A DNA stretch of 47,020 nucleotides from Ignavibacteria bacterium UBA7675 (lineage in GTDB: Bacteria > Bacteroidota > Ignavibacteria > Kapaibacteriales > UB7675): positions 1 through 47,020 of the forward strand of contig DLHF01000006.1 in the NCBI GenBank assembly GCA_002483085.1. The letters are read 5' to 3'. Below, piece by piece: positions 8,759 to 16,800 of the stretch. A program made the position numbers and the translations under genes. The notes beneath the pieces are model-generated. The model searched no databases. It was not told the origin of the DNA and was given only the letters and a program-made list of their open reading frames with translations. How positions within the stretch are numbered: the stretch's first letter is position 1; each line of letters starts with the position of its first letter.

Positions 8759-10186
8759 ATGAATGATCGATTGGAACAGAACACAGGCGAAGCTATTGAC
8801 GCCGATACGAGCCAGCCTACTCACTCGCACAAAGCTCCATCATCGAACGATATTCTCGAAGGGCCGGTAACTGCTACGCTGTGGAAATTTGCCCTACCGT
8901 TGATGCTCGGATTCTTTGTTCACTCTCTGTATTCATGGGTGAATATGTACTTTGTGGGGAAGCTCGGCTCCTCGGCAATTACGGCTATTGGCTTCAGTGA
9001 GCAGATTAATTTTTTCATTTTTAATCTCGGCAGTGGTTTCTCTATTGGCGCGAGTATTATCATCGCTCGGCGCATTGGCGAGGGCAATCGCAATGCCGCC
9101 GAGGAAGTGACGCGGCAGGCGATTCTCTTTGTGCTGCTGGTATCTGTGGTTATCACCCTGCTGCTGATGGTGCTGCTGCCTTCCATCCTCACAGCGCTTC
9201 AGCTTTCGGGCGAGACCTACCATCTCGCGCATTCCTTTATGTCTGTGATGCTGTTCGGCGTGCCGGGCGTCTTTGTGCTGTTTTTGGTAAATGCTATTAT
9301 CCGCTCTACGGGCAACTCGGTATTCGCCATGAAGATCATGCTGATGACTGTAGTTATCAATATCATGCTCGATCCGCTGCTTATTTTCGGTTGGGGTCCT
9401 ATCCCGGCCATGGGCGTGGCCGGTGCGGGTGTGTCTACAGCGACTGCACAGCTTACAGGTGCAATTCTCGCTATTGTGGCCATGCTGAAAGGATGGACGG
9501 GAATGAAACTCGAACGCAAACTGCCGCGCATGGATTTCACGATTATCAAATCTATTATCCGGCTCGGCATACCTGCGTCGCTTCAGATGTTTTCGGTGAG
9601 TATCTCCCGTATGTCTATTCTGTACTTTGCCAATGCTATCGGCACGAGCATCGCAGCAGCATACACCATTGGTATCCGCGTAGACTTCTTTGTGTTTATG
9701 CCCATCTTTGCGGTGGGTGTTGCTATTGAGATTATTACCGGCCAACACCTCGGGGCGAAGAAAATCGACAGGATATTCCAGTTCTACAATACTGCTGTGC
9801 GCCAGCTCTCGTTAGGCATCGGTGTACTCGGTATTGCCATGTATTTTCTGGCTGAAGATTTCGCCCTAATTTTTTCTCCCAACGACCCCGTCGTCGTAGC
9901 CGAAATAGTATCGTACCTGCATGTAGTTATTTTCAGCTATCCGCTGTTTGCCAGCGGAATCATTGCCACACGTGTGATAAGCGGCGCAGGCGCAGCATTT
10001 CGCAGTATGCTTATTGTTGCGGGGTCGATGCTCGGTATTATGCTGCCCCTTGCCTATGTGCTTTCGCACCAAACATCTATGCACGAGCAAGGGCTTTGGT
10101 GGGGTATTCTCACGGGGTATGTGTGCTTTGCGGCTATCGCCTACACAGCAATGCGCAGCAAGACATGGCTTACAGCAAGAGTATAA
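8759..10186 (+). CDS. MATE family multidrug/Na+ efflux transporter
   Basis: 475 residues from the ATG at 8759. The frame opens at a TTG at 8669, with other ATGs at 8705 and 8717, so the true start is uncertain. After a hydrophilic N-terminus the conserved domain begins at LEGPVTATLWKFALPLMLG. Twelve membrane segments follow in two MatE repeats (ASIIIARRIGEGNRNAA, GAGVSTATAQLTGAI, IITGQHLGAKK). MATE proteins expel cationic drugs or metabolites using a Na+ or H+ gradient. The gene is divergent from the GT2 gene and is followed by a stem-loop at 10243-10281. Confidence 0.9.
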   Translation: MNDRLEQNTGEAIDADTSQPTHSHKAPSSNDILEGPVTATLWKFALPLMLGFFVHSLYSWVNMYFVGKLGSSAITAIGFSEQINFFIFNLGSGFSIGASIIIARRIGEGNRNAAEEVTRQAILFVLLVSVVITLLLMVLLPSILTALQLSGETYHLAHSFMSVMLFGVPGVFVLFLVNAIIRSTGNSVFAMKIMLMTVVINIMLDPLLIFGWGPIPAMGVAGAGVSTATAQLTGAILAIVAMLKGWTGMKLERKLPRMDFTIIKSIIRLGIPASLQMFSVSISRMSILYFANAIGTSIAAAYTIGIRVDFFVFMPIFAVGVAIEIITGQHLGAKKIDRIFQFYNTAVRQLSLGIGVLGIAMYFLAEDFALIFSPNDPVVVAEIVSYLHVVIFSYPLFASGIIATRVISGAGAAFRSMLIVAGSMLGIMLPLAYVLSHQTSMHEQGLWWGILTGYVCFAAIAYTAMRSKTWLTARV

Positions 10187-10242
10187 AGAAGATCGGGAAT
10201 ACAGAAAGATACAGAAGGGAAGTCTTCCAGTAAAGGCAGTGC

Positions 10243-10281
10243 ATCAGGCCCGCTGACAGTCCTCACTACAACGGGCCTGAT
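10243..10281 (+). terminator. Hairpin after the MATE gene
   Basis: A perfect 10-bp inverted repeat (ATCAGGCCCG at 10243-10252, CGGGCCTGAT at 10272-10281) with a 19-nt loop, 56 nt beyond the MATE stop codon. No T-run follows, so it is terminator-like only. Confidence 0.5.
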
Positions 10282-10545
10282 CTGCACTGTGCACTGCGCT
10301 TTTACCGAACCGATTTTTCAATCATCGCTGTGGCGGCTCGCAAGTAAACCTGTACAAATTTACAGTTTATGCAGCCAGCGCACTATCGGAAGTTGTCTGA
10401 TTTCACTATAGGGGAAACCCTGATTTTACGCCGATTTTTGTAGGAATAGAGGCTACTTGCATCCGGTTCAGTGCTGTAGAGCCGATAGCACAAGCGGCGT
10501 TGTACAATCGGGGCTACCTACAGTCGCGGTTGGGCGCGAACAGCC

Positions 10546-10642
10546 ATGCGGCGCGGTGCGACGTCTTCGCATTTGTTACCGTAGGAACGGTGCGAGGACG
10601 AGCTTACGATAACCCGAACCACAGGAGCGAAGGCCGAAGTGC
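10546..10642 (+). repeat. Dispersed intergenic repeat, copy C (long form)
   Basis: A degenerate core (ATGCGGCGCGGTGCG, 10546-10560) is followed by a hairpin block from ACGTCTTCGCATTTGTTACC through GTAGGAACGGTGCGAGGACG. Next come AGCTTACGATAACCCGAA and the tail GAGCGAAGGCCGAAGTGC. From 10561 to about 10616 it is essentially identical to copy E, which lies 21 kb away on the other strand. CGTCTTCGCA and TGCGAGGACG pair with one mismatch around an inner ACCGT/ACGGT stem. Confidence 0.85.
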
Positions 10643-10672
10643 TCATTCCCCGCTTCTCGTCAATAAAGTACA

Positions 10673-10996
10673 CTACCGGCAGTAGCAGTAGCAGCACTCG
10701 CCATTTGCGTTACAAACCAGGATGGGTTGCCCCGGAGGCCAGCTCTCATTTTTACATATTTCTTGTATCTGAGCCCGATATCTTTCGCACTCTGATAGCT
10801 GGCAGTTCGGATACTGAGTGGTCTCGACATCACCAGTTACAGTTCCTTCGCAATGATAGATATAGGCATCGCCCTGCCACGACACAACGATGGGGTCGCC
10901 TGCCGACAAGCCCGCTGCTTTGCACGCGTGCTCTAATGATTCTTGCGCGGCACCGAGTTCGCCGCCAGTAATTTTGCGAGATTCTGATTCGGCCAT
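10673..10996 (-). CDS. Small cysteine-rich protein, module order N-B/A-C
   Basis: 107 residues, last gene of the toxin locus, ATG at 10996. No known family was recognised. Its C-terminal half (residues 65-106) carries the eight-Cys pattern C-x4-C-x10-C-x13-C-x5-C-C-x-C-x-C, with SWPPGQPILVC and ECCYCYC. The same spacing is found in the two Cys-rich neighbours at 11691 and 12132. The N-terminal half (residues 13-49, GELGAAQESLEHAC then IVVSWQGDAYIYHC) resembles the C-terminal half of the 11691 protein, so the two modules are in swapped order. No signal peptide is seen. Eight close cysteines suggest metal binding or disulfides. Function is unknown, and a link to the Tc toxin is inferred from position only. 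Confidence 0.75.
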   Translation of the reverse strand: MAESESRKITGGELGAAQESLEHACKAAGLSAGDPIVVSWQGDAYIYHCEGTVTGDVETTQYPNCQLSECERYRAQIQEICKNESWPPGQPILVCNANGECCYCYCR

Positions 10997-11034
10997 ACAC
11001 TATTTCCAATACATGAAGAAAAAATAAATGTGAA

Positions 11035-11676
11035 TTAGACAAGAGCAGTACTTTGGGCTTCTGCATGTGCTTGCTTAGTTGCCATAGGCTCGCCCCAACG
11101 ATTGAGCGAAGGATCGCTCACATGAGCAGCCGGGCAACGCTCTGAAGGGATCTTTGCTTTGCGGGTGACAACACAGCCACACATACCGCATATTTTGCGG
11201 TCGACAGCGCTTGTCGTAGCAAGGCGATAAAGCAGCTTGGAAGGTGGGTCTTGAATGTGCTCGCATGCAGCGCAGGCAGCCAACCGCCGTTTATACGTCT
11301 CGTCGTCTACTTCGGAAAATCCCGTCCGGCTCCATCTCCATACTGCTGTCGCCGCTTTTTTCAGCAATTCAGCATTCGACAACTCGGCGTGTTGTTGTTC
11401 GCCTACAGCGGCAGCTTCTGGCTCTGCTACAGAGCTGACAGTACTCCCGGGCAGTGTCTGCCCTGTGCCTTTAGGCGCGGGCGGATGCGTAAGTAAATGT
11501 TCGAGAAATACCGGAGTAGAGCGGCTTACCATGAGATGGTGTGCGTAGAGTGGGTCTGCAATAGCACCCAGCAGCACTTCAGGGCTTACGGGAGTATTCA
11601 AGCCCAGAAATTCGCCGAACTTCCTACAGCTCACTTCTATCGGCTGGGCGGGGTCAAATGCTTCGAGTGTTGCCAT
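11035..11676 (-). CDS. Zinc-ribbon-like protein of the toxin locus
   Basis: 213 residues, ATG at 11676 with a strong GGAGG Shine-Dalgarno. The N-terminal 60 residues are soluble and of mixed composition, followed by a Pro/Ala/Glu-rich linker (about 65-95). The conserved-looking part is C-terminal: RRLAACAACEHI, then KICGMCGCVVTRKAKI and SERCPAAHV. That gives CxxC, CxxCxC and a final Cys, as in small treble-clef or zinc-ribbon modules. I do not recognise the family. It sits between the two small eight-Cys genes and is probably translated from the same transcript. It could bind nucleic acid or act as an assembly or chaperone factor, but nothing in the sequence settles this. Confidence 0.7.
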   Translation of the reverse strand: MATLEAFDPAQPIEVSCRKFGEFLGLNTPVSPEVLLGAIADPLYAHHLMVSRSTPVFLEHLLTHPPAPKGTGQTLPGSTVSSVAEPEAAAVGEQQHAELSNAELLKKAATAVWRWSRTGFSEVDDETYKRRLAACAACEHIQDPPSKLLYRLATTSAVDRKICGMCGCVVTRKAKIPSERCPAAHVSDPSLNRWGEPMATKQAHAEAQSTALV

Positions 11677-11690
11677 GGTTCCTCCTATAT

Positions 11691-11999
11691 CTATAGCTTA
11701 TAACATCTGTAGGCAGTGCCATCAGTAAATGCAACGATAACGCTATCGGTACCCAGCTCTTCGCAGGCGCGGTCGATATGCCCCTGTATTGAGTATGCTA
11801 ATTCGGTGGGGCAATCTTGCACATCGAGAGTTTCGGCATTCTGCTCTCTGGCCGTAGAAGAATAGCAGGCGCAATTGCAGCAATTGCCCGAGGAATCGCA
11901 CACCAGCACAAGGTGCCCCGGCGGCCACCCATTGCTTCTGCATATCTGATTAATTTTGTCGCGCAGGTCTAAACATTTCGCTTCTGCACAGTTATTCAT
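11691..11999 (-). CDS. Small cysteine-rich protein, module order A/B
   Basis: 102 residues from the ATG at 11999, with AAGGA 8-9 nt upstream; an earlier in-frame start at 12023 lacks a site. Residues 4-45 hold the pattern C-x4-C-x10-C-x13-C-x5-C-C-x-C-x-C with the shared text GWPPGHLVLVCD and CCNCAC. This is nearly the same as residues 5-46 of the Hint protein encoded just upstream. Residues 66-100 (ELAYSIQGHIDRACEELG, then VIVAFTDGTAYRC) resemble the N-terminus of the 10673 protein. No signal peptide or membrane segment is seen. The protein looks like a stand-alone copy of the Hint protein's N-terminal module. Function unknown. Confidence 0.78.
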   Translation of the reverse strand: MNNCAEAKCLDLRDKINQICRSNGWPPGHLVLVCDSSGNCCNCACYSSTAREQNAETLDVQDCPTELAYSIQGHIDRACEELGTDSVIVAFTDGTAYRCYKL

Positions 12000-12087
12000 G
12001 GAGATTTCCTTTGTGTATAACAACCAGCCCTGTATCTATCGACCGGGCCAGAGAGAGTTCCGTGAATTATACTCTCACACCAACACC

Positions 12088-12118
12088 ACAGCAGGCCGCA
12101 CACAACGCGGCCTGCTGT
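12088..12118 (-). terminator. Strong stem-loop inside the toxin locus
   Basis: A perfect 12-bp inverted repeat (ACAGCAGGCCGC at 12088-12099, GCGGCCTGCTGT at 12107-12118) with a 7-nt loop lies just after the Hint gene stop (12132) and before the small Cys-rich gene (start 11999). There is no T-run on the minus strand. A TATAAT occurs after it at 12071-12066 on the minus strand. It may act as an attenuator, a mRNA end-stabiliser or a weak terminator, letting the small genes be expressed at a different level from tcA. Confidence 0.6.
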
Positions 12119-12131
12119 AGCTGGTATGCAA

Positions 12132-13781
12132 TTATGCGGTTATTTCAGCGGGCAAATTAGCAGTGCTTTTCTGCGGGTTCAGGGGCTCGCCGACTTCGCT
12201 TAGAACATTAGATACTGTGAGCTTATAGTACACAGTGGGATCGAGCTCAACCGACAGACGAACAACCGATTTGTTGGTCGGGTCGACTGTTGCAGAGGTA
12301 ATCGCCACAGTGGGATCGAGCTTGTAGTTACCGACATTCTCAGCAGTGCTTTCCAGCACATTCACATTAAACTTCACAAGGACGACACCGGTCTCCTCGC
12401 GTGTTGCTCCTGTTACTTCCAGATAGTCGACAACGGGGCCACCTGCACAAGCTGGCAGATACTGCGACGTCGCGCCTGCGCGCAGCGTTACAATGCGGCA
12501 TTCTAATGTAGGTGTTACACAACCGATACCAGAAGTTCCCACATTACTGAGCAGGTTAAACAGCTCTTCGATCTGATCGATACCCGGGAACACCATTTCT
12601 GCATACAGTGTATCGTACCACACTTTACGCATCACAATTCGCACACCGTAGAAGTCCGACTGTCCTTCGCAGCTATAGCCATCAACCCCAGCGGGCTCAC
12701 CACCGTAGAGATGTCCGAGCTCATGAGCAATGACAATGCTCAGACCTTGGAGGTCGAGAGCTTTCACACGCGCCAGACCACCCTGCACAATGACGTATGG
12801 CTGGCCATCCAGCCTAATGGCGAAAGCGTTTCCGTTGCTGTTGTGCCAATCCAGAATGAATGTTACTTCCGGGTAGAACGCTTTGTAGATAGTGAACAGA
12901 TACTCCACATTTGCAATGACGTTCGTGTCGCTGTACGGATGCTTGGGCACGAAGCTGCGGATCTCCTCCGCCTGTTCCGTTGTAACGAATCGCGACGCGT
13001 TCGCCGGTATTTCTATCACCGCGTTGAGCACGGTATGCGGCCAATGCTCGGAGGTATGTACCCCCTTTTGTAGGTTTCCCAGTGCCAAAGTAGGCACGGC
13101 GCCCATTGCATGAGGGAATCGCGCGCGGTATTCCGCAGAGCCCACCACTAGTGACTGGCTAATATCCATATACTGCGGCAGCTCATCTTGGTACAATTCT
13201 ACTGCGTAATCAGCACAGACAACACCATGAAGATTGAGCAGGTGATTGTCGAGCGATGTAGGCTTCGATGTACTTGTTGCTATGTAGTGCATCCCTTTGG
13301 TAGATGTAACAATTGCCACGCTTACGACCGGTGTAGTAGCACCTGTGGGTGTCATAAGTACATCCTGCTGCGGCACAAGCCTATCGGCGCGTTTCAGCTT
13401 GCCATTCGGCATCAGAAACAGATGGCTGGGTGTTACAACTATTGTCAGGCTATCACCATATCCGATTTCGTACACTCCCGGCGTCACTGCGTTGGCATCG
13501 GTGCCATTGCTGAATTCCACAACTACTTCGGACCATTGCAGATTCGTGCCGGCTGCATACACCGACTCGGTGACTAATACCTGCTCAATTGCTTTGTAGT
13601 CGTGTGCAGACACCTGCACGGGTGTACCAAAATCGGCGCACGAACACGTACAGTTGCAGCAATAGCCTGTGGTATCGCACACTAGCACTTTGTGGCCGAC
13701 CGGCCATCCTTCTTCTTTACAAATGTCGTTGACATTCCCCTGCTGAGCACTACAATGTGCAGACGTACAATCTTTTGCCAT
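12132..13781 (-). CDS. Cys-rich module + Hint domain + zinc metallopeptidase + Ig-like
   Basis: 549 residues. The ATG at 13781 is chosen because GGAGG lies 4 nt upstream; the frame extends to 13829 into tcA. Residues 5-46 are the eight-Cys module (GWPVGHKVLVCD, CCNCTC). It leads straight into a Hint-like autoprocessing domain, about 48-195: nucleophile candidate Cys48 in CADFGTPV, then AIEQV, TPSHLFLMPNGKLKRADRL with the TxxH motif, and NHLLNLHGVVCADYAVE. Residues 345-380 hold HELGHLYGGEP (353-363) followed by CEGQSDFYG, typical of gluzincin peptidases. Residues 450-540 look like a bacterial Ig-like SbsA-type domain. I infer that Hint cleavage could free the Cys-rich module. It starts 22 nt after tcA and was probably co-transcribed with it. 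No signal peptide is seen. Confidence 0.8.
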   Translation of the reverse strand: MAKDCTSAHCSAQQGNVNDICKEEGWPVGHKVLVCDTTGYCCNCTCSCADFGTPVQVSAHDYKAIEQVLVTESVYAAGTNLQWSEVVVEFSNGTDANAVTPGVYEIGYGDSLTIVVTPSHLFLMPNGKLKRADRLVPQQDVLMTPTGATTPVVSVAIVTSTKGMHYIATSTSKPTSLDNHLLNLHGVVCADYAVELYQDELPQYMDISQSLVVGSAEYRARFPHAMGAVPTLALGNLQKGVHTSEHWPHTVLNAVIEIPANASRFVTTEQAEEIRSFVPKHPYSDTNVIANVEYLFTIYKAFYPEVTFILDWHNSNGNAFAIRLDGQPYVIVQGGLARVKALDLQGLSIVIAHELGHLYGGEPAGVDGYSCEGQSDFYGVRIVMRKVWYDTLYAEMVFPGIDQIEELFNLLSNVGTSGIGCVTPTLECRIVTLRAGATSQYLPACAGGPVVDYLEVTGATREETGVVLVKFNVNVLESTAENVGNYKLDPTVAITSATVDPTNKSVVRLSVELDPTVYYKLTVSNVLSEVGEPLNPQKSTANLPAEITA

Positions 13782-13803
13782 GATTCCTCCATTAATGATA
13801 AAA

Positions 13804-16800
13804 TTACCGGCGAACGATTCCCCGACCATTCGGCAATACTTTTACCCGAACAGTAGATGATGCCTTTACCGGTGAGGCATCGTAAGTAATAATGAGCCAC
13901 ATGTTCAGTACTTTCACAGGATCCAAAAATCCATCGCTATCCTGAAGCGATAGAGGTATATCGGTTTTCTTTGCTACTATCGACCACTCGCCAAACAGCT
14001 CTGTACCAGCGGGTACTGCGGCGCTTGCCGCGTCCTTGTCGGTAAATACGAGGTCTACTGTTGTCGCCGTAATATGCACTGCCAGCTTCAGCGTTCCTGT
14101 TACACTGATACCAGGAGCAGTCTCGATCTGTATGTAGATGTCTGCGGCCTGGATGTCCGACAGCCCAGCCGGGAACATCGCCGGGCGCACGGCAAACGAT
14201 AGTACCTGCTCAAGAGCTGTGGACTGCGGGTGCATAAATGCAAACCACGCTGTGGAGAATTCCTGGGCAAGCGTAAGCGTCGTATAGCCCGAGTACTCGC
14301 TCAGCGGCGGCAGTTGTGCTACAGCCGACCGAAAGGCGGTACCGCCAGAGCGGGCAGTATAGTTCAGTACGATAATCACATCGGTAATACTTTCGAAGTT
14401 AATGCGGTTGTTCTCCTTCGGCATACGCAGTTCCCACAGAGAAACAGCACCTGTGCCTTCAAACGGCAGATAACGCTCGTCGGAGAAATTCAGCTCGAAC
14501 ATACCGCTGTCGTCTACACCTGTCGACAGAGCAATTTGCTGCTGTGAGCGCCAATTCGTGCGCAGCACGTTTACCTGCGGTTCGGTAGCGCCCTCGCCAC
14601 CGAGCAAGAAGTTTACAGCGTTCAGATTTGGCTTCATAATTACCCGGTTGCCAAGCTGTGTAAGCGTAGCATGAATATTCTGGTACGGCCCCACGACAGC
14701 GGGCAAAAACACCGACACCGATTTGATCTTGCGCGTATAATGTCCGGGGTAATCCATATCGAACAGCTTTTCGCTGAACTCAAAGTAGCACACGCCATCG
14801 TTGCGCAGGTCCAGCACTGCCTTCGGGTCGATTTGCAAGAGTGAAATCGACTTGCGTATCTCCAAGCGGCGGCTGTTTCCCGAGGCATAAGCGCTTTCCA
14901 TTTGCTGCAAGCTCAGCATCAGCGATTCGCCTGATAGCAGTCCTCTCTTCAAGCTGTCCCAGTAGCTCATATCGATAAATGGCTCTTCGCTGTCGCGCTC
15001 GTACTGGTATGCTTTTTGCGCCGTTAGAGCGAGATCCAGAGCAATCTTGTATGTCTGGAAATACACTGTCGACAACCGGCTTGCCATCCATTGATACAGA
15101 TCGCGGTTGGTAAACTTGCCGCGCAGAAACTCCTCAGTTTGCGTAGCATTGTCTATCGAGCGCTGGTTGATGTCGTACTCGCGCTTGGCAATATCTTCGC
15201 GAATACGCGATGCCATAATCTGGTAATCGAGCTGCTTCACATCGTAGTCTGCAAGGCTCTGCTGGAGTTTCCAGTCCTGCTCCCGGCGCTGGTAGCCCGC
15301 CATGGTCAGGCTCATGGAGCCAATAAAGCTCTGGAAGCTGGCAAGCAGGTCGAAATACGAACCGACGGCATCGAGGCTCGAACCGACTTCACGCCCGCCG
15401 TAGGTCATAGCAAACGGCGACCCAGCATTGGGAATTAAATACGAGATAGACGCTGCCATTTTCATCACGCCGCCAGCCATGCTCAGCACATTGCCAATGA
15501 TCATCGACTGGATGTTCAGCAGCTCGGCGGGGGAAAGCCCCACAGTAATGAGCCCCGTGTAGAACTGGTAGCGCATCTGCGCGCTTTGGCGGCCTTCTTG
15601 CAATGCAGCCGTAGAATCTATGGCCTCTTGTACCTGCAATTCCTTTACTTTCTGCGTCATGGTAAGGATGGTCTTCTCCTGCGTGATATTCAGCAACGCG
15701 AGTTCCTCATTATCCTTTCTTTCCAATGCACCCAGCAAACTCGCGCCGAGCTGGATGAGCGACGCCGTGATTGACTTTGCTCGGTCCAGGACAACAGAAA
15801 ATCGGTAGTTGGGCACTGGTGGTTCGATGTACGAAGCCACTTTTGTAATATCTGTGCCCGAGGCAGTTGCAGCTACTAAATAGCGCGGATCAACCGGCGG
15901 CTCGAACAGCGGCAACTGGCGCTCAACACCGTCGATGTTCATGCAGTGGCGTATCTTGAACAGCCGGTCTTCAATGCGATCCCAGTATTCGGCAAAGCCC
16001 GCGTTTTCACCTACACAGAAATATCCTTCTATATCATTGTAAGGCTTGTTCTGCAACATCAGCGAATCGTTTGGAGCAGGTAGTGCATTTTCCAGATTAA
16101 TCAGAAACTGAGGTATGTCGTCGCCATAGGTATCGAGAATATCTTGGAAATCGCTCGTCGCTTCCTGCTCACATACATCCACCATTTTTGGTCTCTGGCC
16201 GAGCAAATCCTGTGCAAGGACATACAGCATCGTCGCTTCTATCAGCGTCTCCCATGTGTCGCGGCTGAAAAGCTGATCGCCCCAGTCGATGAGGTTGTCT
16301 ATGTACTTCATTACGATTGCCTTCTGGAAAGCCGAAGGACGCAGGTGGGCAATCGCATCGGGATCGAACGGATCGTTGTTATACACCGCTATCTGTACCG
16401 GATCAGTAAGTATATCTTCCATGCTCTCCACTGTGATATTCCGCAGAGGGAGAAATTGCCAGTAGCGGTCGGAAGGGTTCGATCCTTCTACAACGACCTC
16501 GGGACGCACTGTAGGATTAAAGATATACTCATACCACCGCTGAGCTTCCTCGAACCGTTGGCTTGCGTTGAGCCTGTCGGCAACGAGAAATGGAATATAG
16601 AAAAACACTTCCCAGAAGTATTGCCCATAAGCGCCGCTGAAATCCAATTTATCACTGGCAGGCGGTATTACCGAAGCAGTTGGGTTAAACCGGCTGAACG
16701 GCAGCTCGGGCGTTTCCTGCGATTGCAGAGTGAGCAGCCCGTCAATTCCCTGAGTGAGCAGTGTACGGCTAAGCTGCACGATTGTATTAGTTGTAAGCCG

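Larger units (their letters stand above)
10187..10672. other. 486-bp gap between convergent genes
   Basis: No gene is visible. The gap lies between the MATE stop and the end of the toxin locus. It holds the hairpin at 10243-10281 and repeat copy C at 10546-10642. The middle part, 10310-10540, has no recognisable feature. Confidence 0.6.

Noticed and set aside
10673..11999. The small Cys-rich proteins as RiPP (lanthipeptide or sactipeptide) precursors
   Set aside because: No lanthionine synthetase, radical SAM or YcaO gene is nearby, and each protein has a second folded-looking module rather than a leader-core layout.
12132..13781. The Hint region as a splicing intein
   Set aside because: No terminal His-Asn followed by a Cys, Ser or Thr extein residue is seen at the end of the domain, so Hint-type cleavage is more likely than splicing.
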